Part shown: one piece after another, positions 30,430 to 43,646 of the stretch
Position numbering within the stretch: position 1 is the stretch's first letter
How the letters are laid out: every line of letters starts with the position of its first letter
Assembly (NCBI RefSeq): GCF_000350225.1
Contig: NW_005179133.1
Span: 80,974-144,973, forward strand
From: Chondrus crispus
Taxonomy: Eukaryota > Rhodophyta > Florideophyceae > Gigartinales > Gigartinaceae
Length of the DNA: 64,000 nt
Direction: 5' to 3'
Made by a program: the position numbers and the translations under genes
The notes under the pieces: generated by a model
What the model saw: the letters and a program-made list of their open reading frames with translations, nothing else
Told to the model about the DNA's origin: nothing
The model's database searches: none

Positions 30430-33400
30430 TCACATGCTTTGGGCAGCTTTGCACTCGGAGAGCCCAACCATGCCCACAAACTTTTCAAACAGCACGCGAC
30501 CAAGTGGTTTGGTCAGCATATCGGCTGGCATTTCTGTTGTCGGACAATGGTACAATGTGACCAGTTTTCGCTGCACCGCATCTCGAACAAAATGATACGT
30601 AATATCAATGTGCTTGTTGCGACGATTTGTAGATTCGTTCTGAGCAAACGCAATCGTACCAGCGTTGTCACATCCAACGCGAATTGTTGGATCCGAATTC
30701 GCACCAAGTACATCGGCATGGAAGCGTGGAAGCCACGCAGCCTCTTTGCATGCTTCACTGAGTGCGATGTATTCTGCCTCACAAGTAGACTTTGCAACTA
30801 CTGTTTGTTTCCGGGAAGCCCAACTGATAGGCCCATCACAAAGCTTGAACACGTACCCACTCGTTGATTTCCGTGATTCAAGGCATCCACCCCAATCTGC
30901 GTCGCTATACCCATGAAGTTCCGTACCAAGATCATCTTTACCAAACACTATTCCAAGATGCTGGGACCCACGCAAGTATCTCAAAACACGTTTCACACCT
31001 GACCAGTGCGACTCGTGAGGGTCGGCACAGTGTTGAGATAACTTTCCAATGGCAAACGCAATATCGGGGCGGGTCCCGACCATTAGGAACATTAGACATC
31101 CAATGGCCTGACGATATGGTTCAAAGCATGGGTTGTCATCAGTGCCAGTTTCTGCAACTTGCATTGTGACATGTCGAGACTGTTCCATCGGAGTAACGCA
31201 AGGATTGCATGCCGACATTTTGAACCGTTTCAGTACTGCTTGGGCATACTTCGACTGCGTGACGGTCAGGACGTGTTTAGAACGTATACGGTCGATCTCT
31301 AGACCAATACAAGTCTTTGCTTCGCCAAGGTCTTTCATATCGAATCGTTTGTTGAGTTCATTTTTCATCCATAATATGGCCTCGAAGTCACTTCCAGCTA
31401 GCAGCAGATCGTCCACGTACAACGCGATAATCATGATGACATTGCCTTGACGTCGAATGTAAAGACATGGGTCGCTGCGTGTAGTGTTGAAACCAAGTTC
31501 AGTGATCAGAAACTCATCGATCTTACTATGCCATTGGCGATGGGCTTGCTTAAGACCATAGATTGCTTTCAAAAGTTTACACACCGAATCAGGTTTGACT
31601 TTGTCGATGCATCCTTCAGGTTGCTCCATGTAGATTTCTTCGTGAAGTTCACCGTTGAGGAAGGCAGTCACCACGTCCATCTGATGCAGCTCAAGGTCAA
31701 AGTGCGCAACCAGTGCCAGCAGCAGACGGATAGTTGTGAACTTGATGACAGGGGCGAAAGTTTCAGTGTAATCGATGCCTTCTACTTGTTGAAAGCCTCG
31801 TGCCACAAGTCGTCCCTTTGCAGTTTCGACCAAATTTCCGGACTTGTCAGGAAGTTTCTTCACTCCGAAAACCCACCTGGACGTCAGGACGTTTGATGCT
31901 TGAGATCTTGGAACAAGTGTCCATGTTTTGTTTTTGTGTTGTGAAGCAAGTTCTTTGTCGATGCCTTTCTGCGAGAAGCGAGCTTTTGGAGAATCCATAG
32001 CTTGCTTGTACGATTTTGGGATTTCCGTTATCACATGGGCGTGGCTAAGCAGTCCAGCAGTCACCAAAGCTGCTGCCCACCACGCCCCAGGCGTTTTGCG
32101 AACGCGAGTGGACCGACGGAGATTAGTTGGCGGATCAATCGTTTCTTCCTCAACTAAGTGTTGGTCAACTGTTTCGGTGGTTTCGTCCTCCCCTGCAGTT
32201 GTGGAGGAGTTGGAGGAATCATCAGAGTGTTGTTGTTCATCCGGCGATGATGCTTCTGATGCCACTGCATCATTTTCTGCAACTTCCTCATCGATGTTCA
32301 AGTTGATTGTGTCATCATCAGTTGTAGCCTCCTCGTTTGTATTCATCGGTTCACCAGATTTGCCTCCCGTGGACTCGTCAAAAGTAACATCTCTGGATAC
32401 GATCACTTTGTGCAAATCACCATCCCACAACTTGTAAGCTTTCGTATTTTCAGCATACCCCAGAAACATTGCCTCCTTTGCACGGGCGTCAAGTTTCTGG
32501 ATGTTGTGTTTTGGTAATGTATACCAACACTTTGAACCGAAAACACGCAAATGACCTACATTTGGCACCGATTTCATCCATAAGTGGTATGGGTCATCTT
32601 GGGGGGAATGGCACGTGACGTGACTCGATTTCGAACGTACACTGCATTGGCAAGTGCTTCTGCCCAGAACCCCTTTGTAACTTTCTTGTGCGCTAGCATG
32701 GAGCGCACCAAGTTTACTAAAGTTCTGTTCAGTCGTTCGGCGACGCCATTTTGCTCCAGTGTGTACGCGGTCGTCATTTGATGCTGAGTACCATTTGCAA
32801 TCCGAAAAGACTTAAACTCCGTGGACAGATACTCACCACCTCCATCGGTGCGAAGCACTTTTGATCTTGCGACCAGTGTGAGTCTGAGCAAGTTGTGCAA
32901 ACATTTTGTATCGTTCAAATGCTTCTGATTTATGGTGCATAGGGTACACTACTGACCAGTTTGAGTGATCATCTATGAAGGTAATGAAGTACTTGGCACC
33001 ACCAATGGACTGCAACTCTAAGGGGCCACAAACATCAGAGTGAACTAAGTCTAGACAGAAGTATGCCCGCCTCGAGGACCGCTCTTTTGGGATCACAGAT
33101 CGAGTGGCTTTGCCGTAGACGCACGCAGAACGGTTTTCAGAGATGCAATCATTGTCAGTATTGTTGATTTTGTTAGCCTCATTACCAAGTAGTTTGACTC
33201 CACTTACCACATTGTCACGAATCATCGAAGCAATACCTTGAGAATGCACATGTGCAAAGCGCTCATGCCACGTTTGCAGGGTGGCAGCATGTGCAGATCC
33301 GATGTCACTGATGATGTCGAGAACGTAAAGTTCTCCAACCAATGTCGCAGTCGCCATTACAGTTGAGCCTCGTCTGACCATGCATTTTCCATTTTCGAAC

Positions 33401-34548
33401 CCAACTTTTAGTCCAAGTTCAGTCATTCGACTGACAGAGAGCAGAGAGAACGCAAAGTCCGGAACGTGCAATACATCCGTCAACTTGCACGGTTCGATGC
33501 GGCCATTCACATTTAACTTCAAGTGAATGTCACCACGGCCGGCAACATTTGCACTAGCCTTGGTTCCCATCTGAACAGAGGCGGATTCAAGTGGCTCATA
33601 CGTTGCAAACAGAGATCGGTCATATGTAATATGAGCTGTACAAGCTGAATCTACGAGCCACGAAGGCAACATCTCCATGTCGTTCGTGTGCGAAGCTTTC
33701 GACATCAGACTTGTGAAGTCGACGCTGTTTACAACCATGTCGGGATCAGGTTTATGTGTGACAAATGCAGATTGTTTCCGCTGAGACATACGCGGTTTAT
33801 GTCCGCTAGGAGGAGCCGGGCGACGCCCATTCAAATCCTTTCCCCAGCAGCGGGTTGCCGTATGGCCTGTATGACCGCAATTCGTGCATTTGTAATCGTT
33901 TATGTCCCGATTGTTCGGGGCACGATTAACCAGAGCCGATGTCTGTGAGGAGCTAGACTTCATGTTTGCTCGTTGCTCTTCCTGCAGCAGACGACTTTTC
34001 ACAAAGTACAAACTGAATATCTTTTCCTCATTACCGAGAGCATCAAGTGCAACGATGAGAGCGTCGAAACGGGCAGGCAGACCGTTGAGCACTGCCATGG
34101 CCATCTCCTTGTCATCGATGTTTACGCTCATTTACTTGAGGATGGCTGCCAGCTGCTTGACACGATTGATGTATGCAAGCACCTTTTCACCGGAAAGCAT
34201 CTTCACAGTGTAGAACTCACGACGTGCAGCTAGTTTGTTCAGCAGAGTGTGCCTCTCAAACACGTTCACAATAGCGTCTCACATCTCATGAGCAGTATCA
34301 ACATCACGTACATGCTCAAGATGCTTATCTGATAGGGAGAGACCAATCAGTGCTTTAGCTTTACTGTCACCTCTGATCCACTTCTTACGCTCTTCCGCGC
34401 GTTCCTCACTTGGAACTCTTCCCTCAACGATGTATTGGTCAACATCACGTAGAGCAAGCAGAAGTTGTATTTTCTGCTTCCACACGTAGAAGTTGGAGTC
34501 CGTCAGTTTGTCGATTCTGATGGATCCTCCTCCTCCTTGATCTTCCAT
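30430..34548 (-). pseudogene. F2 element E gag-pol, four lesions
   Basis: A full-length copia polyprotein region from ATG 34548 to the stop at 30430. Lesions, by comparison with its sisters, are TGG to TGA at 34279-34281, TAA at 34132-34134 (D has TCA), one extra A in an AAAA run at 32859-32862 in integrase, and one missing G at 32591-32593. Between lesions the domains are recognisable: zinc knuckle CTNCGHTGHTATRC, protease DSACTAH, integrase with TDGGGEY and EQNGVAER, RT YVDD, and RNase H CEAEYIAL. The 715-residue RT-RNase H part (30430-32577) is uninterrupted. The TAA is shared with G and the extra A is shared with F and G. Confidence 0.9.
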
Positions 34549-34672
34549 TTTAGTGCAAATAAACTTCAAGTATTCGAAAATCCGTTCGGGGATCCCAAGC
34601 CGTTAACCGATAGTCAACACAATGGCAAGCCCACCCGTCTAAGAAGTTCGATATGATTACTACGAAGTTGCA

Positions 34673-35392
34673 CTAGGAGAAATTTGCGAACAGATATGTG
34701 AATTTATTTGGATGAAATCCATAACTATTCTGTTCACAAACTACCTTTAAGTGTACGGCACCGTTCTCGTGGCACTTCAGGTGCCCGTGAGACTCAAATA
34801 TGCGATTGCAAGGGATACAACGCGGAGTCTCCTTAGCGTTGGCAACTTGAATGCGATGAGACCTAGACTGAATGTGGTCGTAAAAGGCCTTCGCACTATT
34901 GCCACTAACGCCGCACACTTTACAATACTGCTTATACCGCGGGCACACCTTACCATTCCTCTTGCGCTCACGCTTAAACTCTTTATCCGCGAGAACAGCC
35001 GCTTTCCGAGCAGGAAGTCGATGCGTAGTTCTCTTTATTGGTGCGGGAACAGAGCTCCGAATACGAGGAATCCTATATGGTGCGCAACTCGAGGACGGAC
35101 CCGGAAGCGCGAGCCGAGGTGAAGGTTGATCCTCAGGCTCAACCACCTCAACGGATACGACCTCCGATGTCCGAACCGTTCGACCGGTGACCAGCTTCCC
35201 AGGCGCAGAGTGCACCGGTACTAATTCCAGATCTAACACAACCCCGTAAAAACAGGTATTCACAATAAGGAATATGAAGATAATCGTCAGTAACAGATTT
35301 TGGAATTATTGCTCTTAAGAACCACCAAAACGTGCAAAGACAATCACTTAGATGTGTAGGAAATGGAAAGAAACTCAAAACTTACTTTGCAT
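34673..35392 (-). CDS. Two-zinc-finger ORF of element E, predicted spliced, extended C-terminus
   Basis: The counterpart of the ORF at 18736-19407. Both C2H2 fingers are intact (YCKVC...HIQSRSH and RCIPC...CHENGAVH). The usual TAG after VVCEQNS has changed, adding about 16 residues to 34673. The predicted first exon is ATGCAAA at 35392-35386, with intron 35233-35385 between GTAAGT and TTAG. Substitutions relative to the other copies (R to G before VCPRYK, S to G in the first finger) leave all Cys and His in place. The frame has survived although gag-pol of the same element has four lesions. Confidence 0.62.
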
Positions 35393-35754
35393 GAGAGAAC
35401 GAAGAAAAACCAAATGCGAGATTGACGACGACGGCGGTAGCGGGAGCGGAAACGAAGACGAAGACCAAAGACAGAGACATCAGCAAGAACCACAGCAAGA
35501 ACAAAAGCCAAACCAAGAACGAAGACAACGAAGACAGCGGGGGAGATGACCAAAACCAATTCACACAAGAGAGCAAAAACGACAGCAGCAGCGAAAACCA
35601 AAACGAAGAACGACGGCAAGAACGAGAGCGACAACGACAGCGAGAAGACCAGCGGAAAGAACGACGAGAAACGGCATTGAAAACGACAGCGACAACGACG
35701 GCAGAAACAACGGAACGAAAACGACAGACTCAGGCAGTGAAACGACAGCGAGGG

Positions 35755-35770
35755 ACTGGGCCCATAACCT
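35755..35770 (-). promoter_or_regulatory. Primer-binding site of element E
   Basis: The minus strand reads AGGTTATGGGCCCAGT. Confidence 0.83.
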
Positions 35771-35772
35771 AA

Positions 35773-37033
35773 TGGTAGGTTCGGAGGGGCAAGGGAAAGA
35801 AGGAGGGCAGGTTGATGTGTGTGAGTGAAGGAGTTGGTGCCGAGGTTTACTTTGAAGCCGTTTTCCTGCAATACTTATACACTTCGAGTGCTACACTATC
35901 GCTCTACTCCGACTCCCAGTAAACCATACTCTACTATGCGCGACCAAGCGCGGTCCTCTTGTGGCCCGACCATACTGTTCGATTTCCACCTTACGAATTG
36001 ATTCGTAACTATTAGCTCACAACTATTTCTACACATTTCAAATGACTGTAAACCATGGCCCTATGCATGCAACTGTTTCACACCTTACTAATCTGCATCC
36101 AGTCATGCCAGACTTCATTGTTGTGCAACGAACAACTTGGCACTTGTCTATTTCCAACAACGCAAACGTCTTTCATATCACAATCGCCATACGTATCCTT
36201 GTTTCTCACCTTACTAATTTCGCCAAGCACTATCAGATAATTATGGCAAGTTATAACAATGTGCATCCAGACTTTCTACACAACTCACATGAGAATACAT
36301 GTAAATCACACGAGTACTGTCATGAACTTGCATCCAACGGCGCACCATGACGAGAGCACAGTGCAACGGCGCGTGCTCACGCAAGACTCGCATACAGCGT
36401 GACGCATACACAGAATAATCGCACAACTGTATTCCTCTCGCAAGAAGTACTTGTTGTACTTCTGATTCACATGTACTGTACTCGGACACGCGCAGGATCG
36501 CAAACAGTCTGACACTGTAGAACTGTAAACCCTCATGTGCATACACCTGGATGCATGTACATGTGTACGTACACGAATCCACCTGGCGACGTGTACATGT
36601 GTACACGGCATACATGTGTCCCGCCCAGGGGCCCCATGCAATTACCCATTACAACCATGGCAAACCACTTGAAACCCCCAAAACAACGTAATTATGGCAT
36701 ATACAGGCCATTTAAAGTACATCACAAGGCCAATGACGCACACGTGGACAACGCTCGACCAATAGATTTGCAGCATTAGACCTGAGGGCCAATAGAATTG
36801 CATTATTTCCTGTGTAGTCTATAGTGCTACGGGCCAAGGTTCCCCTTGGCAAAACTATGCAAATTTGCATGACCCTCCGAGAGGCCACTTTCGTCCCCGG
36901 AACCCCAAAATCTGGGATTTTACACGTGTCATGTCGTGATATGGGTAAGAGCGCCCGGACCGTGCAGTCATGTACACGTGTCACTCGATTTTGACCTTTT
37001 CAGATAACAGCATGTGGTCGCACATTTTCAATA
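35773..37033 (-). repeat. Divergent F2 LTR: 5' LTR of element E
   Basis: A 1261-bp LTR with the F2 start TATTGAAAATG (37033) and end CCTACCA. Across its middle it differs strongly from the other F2 LTRs by many substitutions and small indels (about 35880-36880). It joins F integrase sequence directly at 37034 without a polypurine tract. Confidence 0.83.
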
Positions 37034-38093
37034 GACGTGACTCGATTTCGAACGTACACTGCATTGGCAAGTGCTTCTGCCCAGAACCCCTTTGTAACTT
37101 TCTTGTGCGCTAGCATGGAGCGCACCAAGTTTACCAAAGTTCTGTTCAGTCGCTCGGCGACGCCATTTTGCTCCGGTGTGTACGCGGTCGTCATTTGATG
37201 CTGAGTACCATTTGCAATCCGAAAAGACTTAAACTCCGTGGACAGATACTCACCACCTCCATCGGTGCGAAGCACTTTTGATCTTGCGACCAGTGTGAGT
37301 CTGAGCAAGTTGTGCAAACATTTTGTATCGTTCAAATGCTTCTGATTTATGGTGCATAGGGTACACTACTGACCAGTTTGAGTGATCATCTATGAAGGTA
37401 ACGAAGTACTTGGCACCACCAATGGACTGCACCTCTAAGGGGCCACAAACATCACAGTGAACTAAGTCTAGACAGAAGTATGCCCGCCTCGAGGACCGCT
37501 CTTTTGGGATCACAGATCGAGTGGCTTTGCCGTAGACGCACGCAGAACGGTTTTCAGAGATGCAATCATTGTCAGTATTGTTGATTTTGTTAGCCTCATT
37601 ACCAAGTAGTTTGACTCCACTTACCACATTGTCACGAATCATCGAAGCAATACCTTGAGAATGCACATGTGCATAGCGCTCATGCCACGTTTGCAGGGTG
37701 GCAGCATGTGCAGATCCGATGTCACTGACGATGTCGAGAACGTAAAGTTCTCCAACCAATGTAGCAGTCGCCATTACAGTTGAGCCTCGTCTGACCATGC
37801 ATTTTCCATTTTCGAACCCAACTTTTAGTCCAAGTTCAGTCATTCGACTGACAGAGAGCAGAGAGAACGCAAAGTCCGGAACGTGCAATACATCCGTCAA
37901 CTTGCACGGTTCGATGCGGCCATTCACATTTAACTTCACGTGAACGTCACCACGGCCGGCAACATTTGCACTAGCCTTGGTTCCCATCTGAACAGAGGCG
38001 AATTCAAGTGGCTCATACGTTGCAAGCAAAGATCGGTCATATGTAATATGAGCTGTACAAGCTGAATCTACGACCCACGAAGAGGACATCTCT
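37034..38093 (-). pseudogene. Mini-element F: LTR-flanked integrase fragment
   Basis: About 1.06 kb of F2 pol, from the protease DSACTAH region to the middle of the integrase core, lies directly between two F2 LTRs. It has no leader, primer site, gag, RT or polypurine tract. Two overlapping frames (37250-38089 and 37000-37335) are separated by the same extra A (37276-37279) seen in E and G. A very internally deleted derivative, or an F2 fragment trapped by recombination, are both possible. Confidence 0.82.
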
Positions 38094-38095
38094 AA

Positions 38096-39343
38096 TGGTA
38101 GGTTCGAAGGGGCAAGGGAAAGAAGGAGGGCAGGTTGATGTGTGTGAGTGAAGGAGTTGGTGCCGAGGTTTACATGGAGCCGTCTTTTGGCGATACTTAT
38201 ACACTTTGAGTGTTACATTATCCCATTACTTTGCCACCTGGTAAACCGTACTCACCATATGGGCGACCAAGCGCGGTCCTCTTCTGGCCCGACCATACTG
38301 TTCTATTTCCACCTTACGAATTGACTATTGACTATCAGTGCACAACAGTTTCTAGACATTTCGAGTGACTGTAAACCATGGCCCTATGCATGCAATCGTT
38401 TCACACTTTACTAATCTTCATCCAGACATGACAGAATATATTCTTGCACAATGAACAACTTGGCATCTCTCTATTTCCAACAACGCAAAGTCATGTCATA
38501 TCTCAGTCCCCATACATGCCCTTGTTTCGTACCTTACTAATTTCGGTACACACTGCCAGACAACTATCACGGATAGCAACAATGTGCATCCAGACTTTCT
38601 ACACATCTCACGTGATATCCGATGTGAATCACACGAGTACTGTCATCAACTTGCATCCAACGGCGCACCATAACGAGAGCACAGTACAACGTCGCATGCT
38701 GACGAGAGTGTAGTACAACGGCGCATGCTGATGCAAGGGTCGCATACAGCGTGACGCGTACACTGAATACTCACGTAAGTACATGTCTCTTGCGAAGAAT
38801 ACTTGTTGTACTTTTAATTCACATGTACTGTGCTCGGACACGCGCCGGACCGTATGTAGGCGACGTGTACAAGTGTACGTACACGCAGTAACCTGGCGAT
38901 GTGTACATGTGTACATCGCACACAAGTGTCCAGCGCCAAGGGCACACGTAATTACCCATTTCAACCATGGTGAACAACTTGAAACCCCCGAAATGATGTA
39001 ATTAAAACGTATACCGATCATTCAAGATATATCACCAGCATGACTGCATATAAGTGGACAATAACAGACCAATAGAATTGCAGCATTCGAACCGACACCC
39101 AATAGATTTGCAGTATTGCCTGTGTAGCCCTATAACGGTTCGGGCCAAATGCAATTTTTCGGCATTTATGAAAATTTGCATAACCCTCCAAAAGTCCACT
39201 TTCGTCCCCAGAACCTCAAAATCTGAGAATTTACACGTGTCATGTGATTATATGGGGTGAGGGTCCGGACCGTCGAGTCATGTACACGTGTCGCTCGATT
39301 TTGCACTTTCCAGATAACAGCATGTGGTCGCACATTTTCAATA
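38096..39343 (-). repeat. F2 LTR between F and G
   Basis: 1248 bp, almost identical to 29171-30418. It has polypurine tract GAGGGGAGG on its upstream side (39352-39344, minus strand), so it is the 3' LTR of G. Confidence 0.86.
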
Positions 39344-39354
39344 CCTCCCCTCGA

Positions 39355-42300
39355 TCACATGCTTTGGGCAGTTTTGCACTCGGAAAGCCCAACCATGCTC
39401 ACGAACTTTTCAAACAGCACGCGACCAAGTGGTTTGGTCAGCATATCGGCTGGCATTTCTGTTGTCGGACAATGGTACAATGTGACCAGTTTTCGCTGCA
39501 CGGCATCTCGAACAAAATGATACGTAATATCAATGTGCTTGTTGCGACGATTTGTAGATTCGTTCTGAGCAAACGCAATCGTACCAGCGTTGTCACATCC
39601 AACGCGAATTGTTGGATCCCAATTCGCACCAAGTACATCGGCATGGAAGCGTCGAAGCGACGCGGCCTCTTTGCATGCTTCACTGAGTGCGATGTATTCT
39701 GCCTCACAAGTAGACTTTGCAACTACTGTTCGTTTCCGAGAAGCCCAACTGATAGGCCCATCACAAAGCTTGAACACGTACCCACTCCTTGATTTTCGTG
39801 ATTCAAGGCATGCACCCTAATCTGCGTCGCTATACCCATGAAGTTCCGTACCAAGATCATCTTTACCAAACACTATTCCAAGATGCTGGGACCCACGCAA
39901 GTATCTCAAAACACGTTTCACACCTGACCAGTGCGACTCGTGAGGGTCGGCACAGTGTTGAGATAACTTTCCAATGGCAAACGCAATATCGGGGCGGGTC
40001 CCGACCATTAAGAACATTACACATCCAATGGCCTGACGATATGGTTCAAAGCATGGGTTGTCATCAGTGCCAGTTTCTGCAACTTGCATTATGACATGTC
40101 GAGACTGTTCCATCGGAGTAACGCAAGGATTGCTTGCCAACATTTTGAACCGTTTCAGTACTGCCTGGGCATACTTCGACTGTGTGAAGATCAGGACGTG
40201 TTTAGAACGTATACGGTCGATTTCTAGACCAATACATGTCTTCGCTTCGCCAAGGTCTTTCATATCGAATCGTTTGTTGAGTTCATTTTTCATCCATAAT
40301 ATGGCCTCCAAGTCACTTCCAGCTAGCAGCAGATCGTCCACGTACAACGCGATAATCATGATGATATTGCCTTGACGTCGAATGTAAAGACATGGGTCGC
40401 TGCGTGTAGTGTTGAAACCAAGTTCAGTGATCAGAAACTCATCGATCTTACTATGCCATTGGCGATGGGCTTGCTTAAGACCATAGATTGCTTTCAGAAG
40501 TTTACACACTGAATCAGGTTTGACTTTGTCGATGCATCCTTCAGGTTGCTCCATGTAGATTTCTTCGTGAAGGTTACCGTTGAGGAAGGCAGTCACCACG
40601 TCCATCTGATGCAGCTCAAGGTCAAAGTGCGCAACCAGTGCCAGCAGCAGACGGATAGTTGTGAACTTGATGACAGGGGCGAAAGTTTCAGTGTAATCGA
40701 TGCCTTCTACTTGTTGAAAGCCTCGTGCCACAAGACGTCCCTTTGCAGTTTCGACCAATTTTCCGGACTCGTCAGGAAGTTGCTTCACTCCGAAAACCCA
40801 CCTGGACGTCAGGATGTTCGATGCTTTAGATCTTGGAACAAGTGTCCATGTTTTGTTTTTGTGTTGTGAAGCAAGTTCTTTGTCGATGCCCTTCTGCCAG
40901 AAGCGAGCTTTTGGAGAATCCATAGCTTGCTTGTACGAGTTTGGGATTTCCGATATCACATGGGCGTGGCTAAGCAGTCCAGCAGTCACCAAAGCTGCTG
41001 CCCACCACGCCCCAGGCGTTTTGCGAACGCGAGTGGACCGACGGAGATTAGTTGGCGGATCAATCGTTTCTTCCTCAACTACGTGTTGGTCAACTGTTTC
41101 GGTGGTTTCGTCCTCCCCTGGAGTTGGGGAGGAGTTGGAGGATTCATCAGAGTGTTGTTGATCATCCGGCGATGATGCTTCTGATACCACTGCATCATTT
41201 TCTGCAACTTCCTCATCGATGTTCAAGTTGATTGTGTCATCATCAGTTGTAGCCTCCTCGTTGGTATCCATCGGTTCACCAGATTTGCCTCCCGTGGACT
41301 CGTCAAAAGAAACATCTCTGGATACGATCACTTTGTGCAAATCACCATCCCACAACTTGTAAGCTTTCGTATTTTCAGCATACCCCAGAAACATTGCCTC
41401 CTTTGCACGGGCGTCAAGTTTCTGGATGTTGTGTTTTGGTAATGTATACCAACACTTTGAACCGAAAACGCGCAAATGCCCAACATTTGGCACAGATTTC
41501 ATCCATAAGTGGTATGGGGTCATCTTGGGGGGAATAGCACGTGACGTGACTCGATTTCGAACGTACACTGCATTGGCAAGTGCTTCTGCCCAGAACCCCT
41601 TTGTAACTTTCTTGTGCGCTAGCATGGAGCGCACCAAGTTTACCAAAGTTCTGTTCAGTCGCTCGGCGACGCCATTTTGCTCCGGTGTGTACGCGGTCGT
41701 CATTTGATGCTGAGTACCATTTGCAATCCGAAAAGACTTAAACTCCGTGGACAGATACTCACCACCTCCATCGGTGCGAAGCACTTTTGATCTTGCGACC
41801 AGTGTGAGTCTGAGCAAGTTGTGCAAACATTTTGTATCGTTCAAATGCTTCTGATTTATGGTGCATAGGGTACACTACTGACCAGTTTGAGTGATCATCT
41901 ATGAAGGTAACGAAGTACTTGGCACCACCAATGGACTGCACCTCTAAGGGGCCACAAACATCACAGTGAACTAAGTCTAGACAGAAGTATGCCCGCCTCG
42001 AGGACCGCTCTTTTGGGATCACAGATCGAGTGGCTTTGCCGTAGACGCACGCAGAACATTTTTCAGAGATGCAATCATTGTCAGTATTGTTGATTTTGTT
42101 AGCCTCATTACCAAGTAGTTTGACTCCACTTACCACATTGTCACGAATCATCGAAGCAATACCTTGAGAATGCACATGTGCATAGCGCTCATGCCACGTT
42201 TGCAGGGTGGCAGCATGTGCAGATCCGATGTCACTGACGATGTCGAGAACGTAAAGTTCTCCAACCAATGTCGCAGTCGCCACTACAGTTGAGCCTCGTC

Positions 42301-43474
42301 TGACCATGCATTTTCCATTTTCGAACCCAACTTTTAGTCCAAGTTCAGTCATTCGACTGACAGAGAGCAGAGAGAACGCAAAGTCCGGAACGTGCAATAC
42401 ATCCGTCAACTTGCACGGTTCGATGCGGCCATTCACATTTAACTTCACGTGAACGTCACCACGGCCGGCAACATTTGCACTAGCCTTGGTTCCCATCTGA
42501 ACAGAGGCGGATTCAAGTGGCTCATACGTTGCAAACAGAGATCGGTCATATGTAATATGAGCTGTACAAGCTGAATCTACGAGCCCCGAAGGCAACATCT
42601 CCATGTCGTTCGTGTGCGAAGCTTTCGACATCAGACTTGTAAAGTCGACGCTGTTTACAACCATGTCGGGATCAGGTTTATGTGTGACAAATGCAGATTG
42701 TTTCCGCTGACACATACGCGGTTTATGTCCGCTAGGAGGAGCCGGGCGACGCCCATTCAAATCCTTACCCCAGCAGCGGGTTGCCGTATGGCCTGTATGA
42801 CCGCAGTTCGTGCATTTGTAATCGTTTATGTCCCGATTGTTCGGGGCACGATTAACCAGAGCCGATGTCTGTGAGGAGCTAGACTTCATGTTTGCTCGTT
42901 GCTCTTCCTGCAGCAGACGACTTTTCACAAAGTACAAACTGAATATCTTTTCCTCATGACCGAGAAAATCAAGTGCAACGATGAGAGCCTCGAAACGGGC
43001 AGGCAGACCGTTGAGCACTGCCATGGCCATCTCCTTGTCATCGATGTTTACGCTCATTTACTTGAGGATGGCTGCCAGCTGCTTGACACGATTGATGTAT
43101 GCAAGCACCTTTTCACCGGAAAGCATCTTCACAGTGTAGAACTCACGACGTGCAGCTAGTTTGTTCAGCAGAGTGTGCCTCTCAAACACGTTCACAATAG
43201 CGTCCCACATCTCATGAGCAGTATCAACATCACGTACATGCTCAAGATGCTCATCTGATAGGGAGAGACCAATCAGTGCTTTAGCTTTACTGTCACCTCT
43301 GATCCACTTCTTACGCTCTTCCGCGCGTTCCTCACTTGGAACTCTTCCCTCAACGATGTATTGGTCAACATCACGTAGAGCAAGCAGAAGTTGTATTTTC
43401 TGCTTCCACACGTAGAAGTTGGAGTCCGTCAGTTTGTCGATTCTGATGGATCCTCCTCCTCCTTGATCTTCCAT
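39355..43474 (-). pseudogene. F2 element G gag-pol, three lesions
   Basis: A full-length copia polyprotein region from ATG 43474 to the stop at 39355. Lesions are TAA at 43058-43060 (shared with E), an extra A at 41785-41788 in integrase (shared with E and F), and TGG to TAG at 39817-39819 in the RNase H DWGG motif. The 675-residue stretch 39817-41844 covers the integrase C-terminus, RT with YVDD and part of RNase H without a break. The protease region reads SGLVDSAC where sisters have SWLVDSAC. The shared lesions show that E, F and G descend from one already defective copy. Confidence 0.9.
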
Positions 43475-43646
43475 TTTAGTGCAAATAAACTTCAAGTATT
43501 CGAAAATCCGTTCGGGGATCCCAAGCCGTTAACCGATAGTCAACACAATGGCAAGCCCACCCGTCTAAGAAATTCGATATGATTACTGTGAAGTTGCACT
43601 AGGAGAAATTTGCGAACAGATATGTGAATTTATTTGGAAGAAATCC

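Noticed and set aside
30319-30867. 182-codon plus-strand frame, repeated at 20936 and 39244
   Set aside because: It is the complement of the RNase H coding end and the LTR start, with no recognisable domain.
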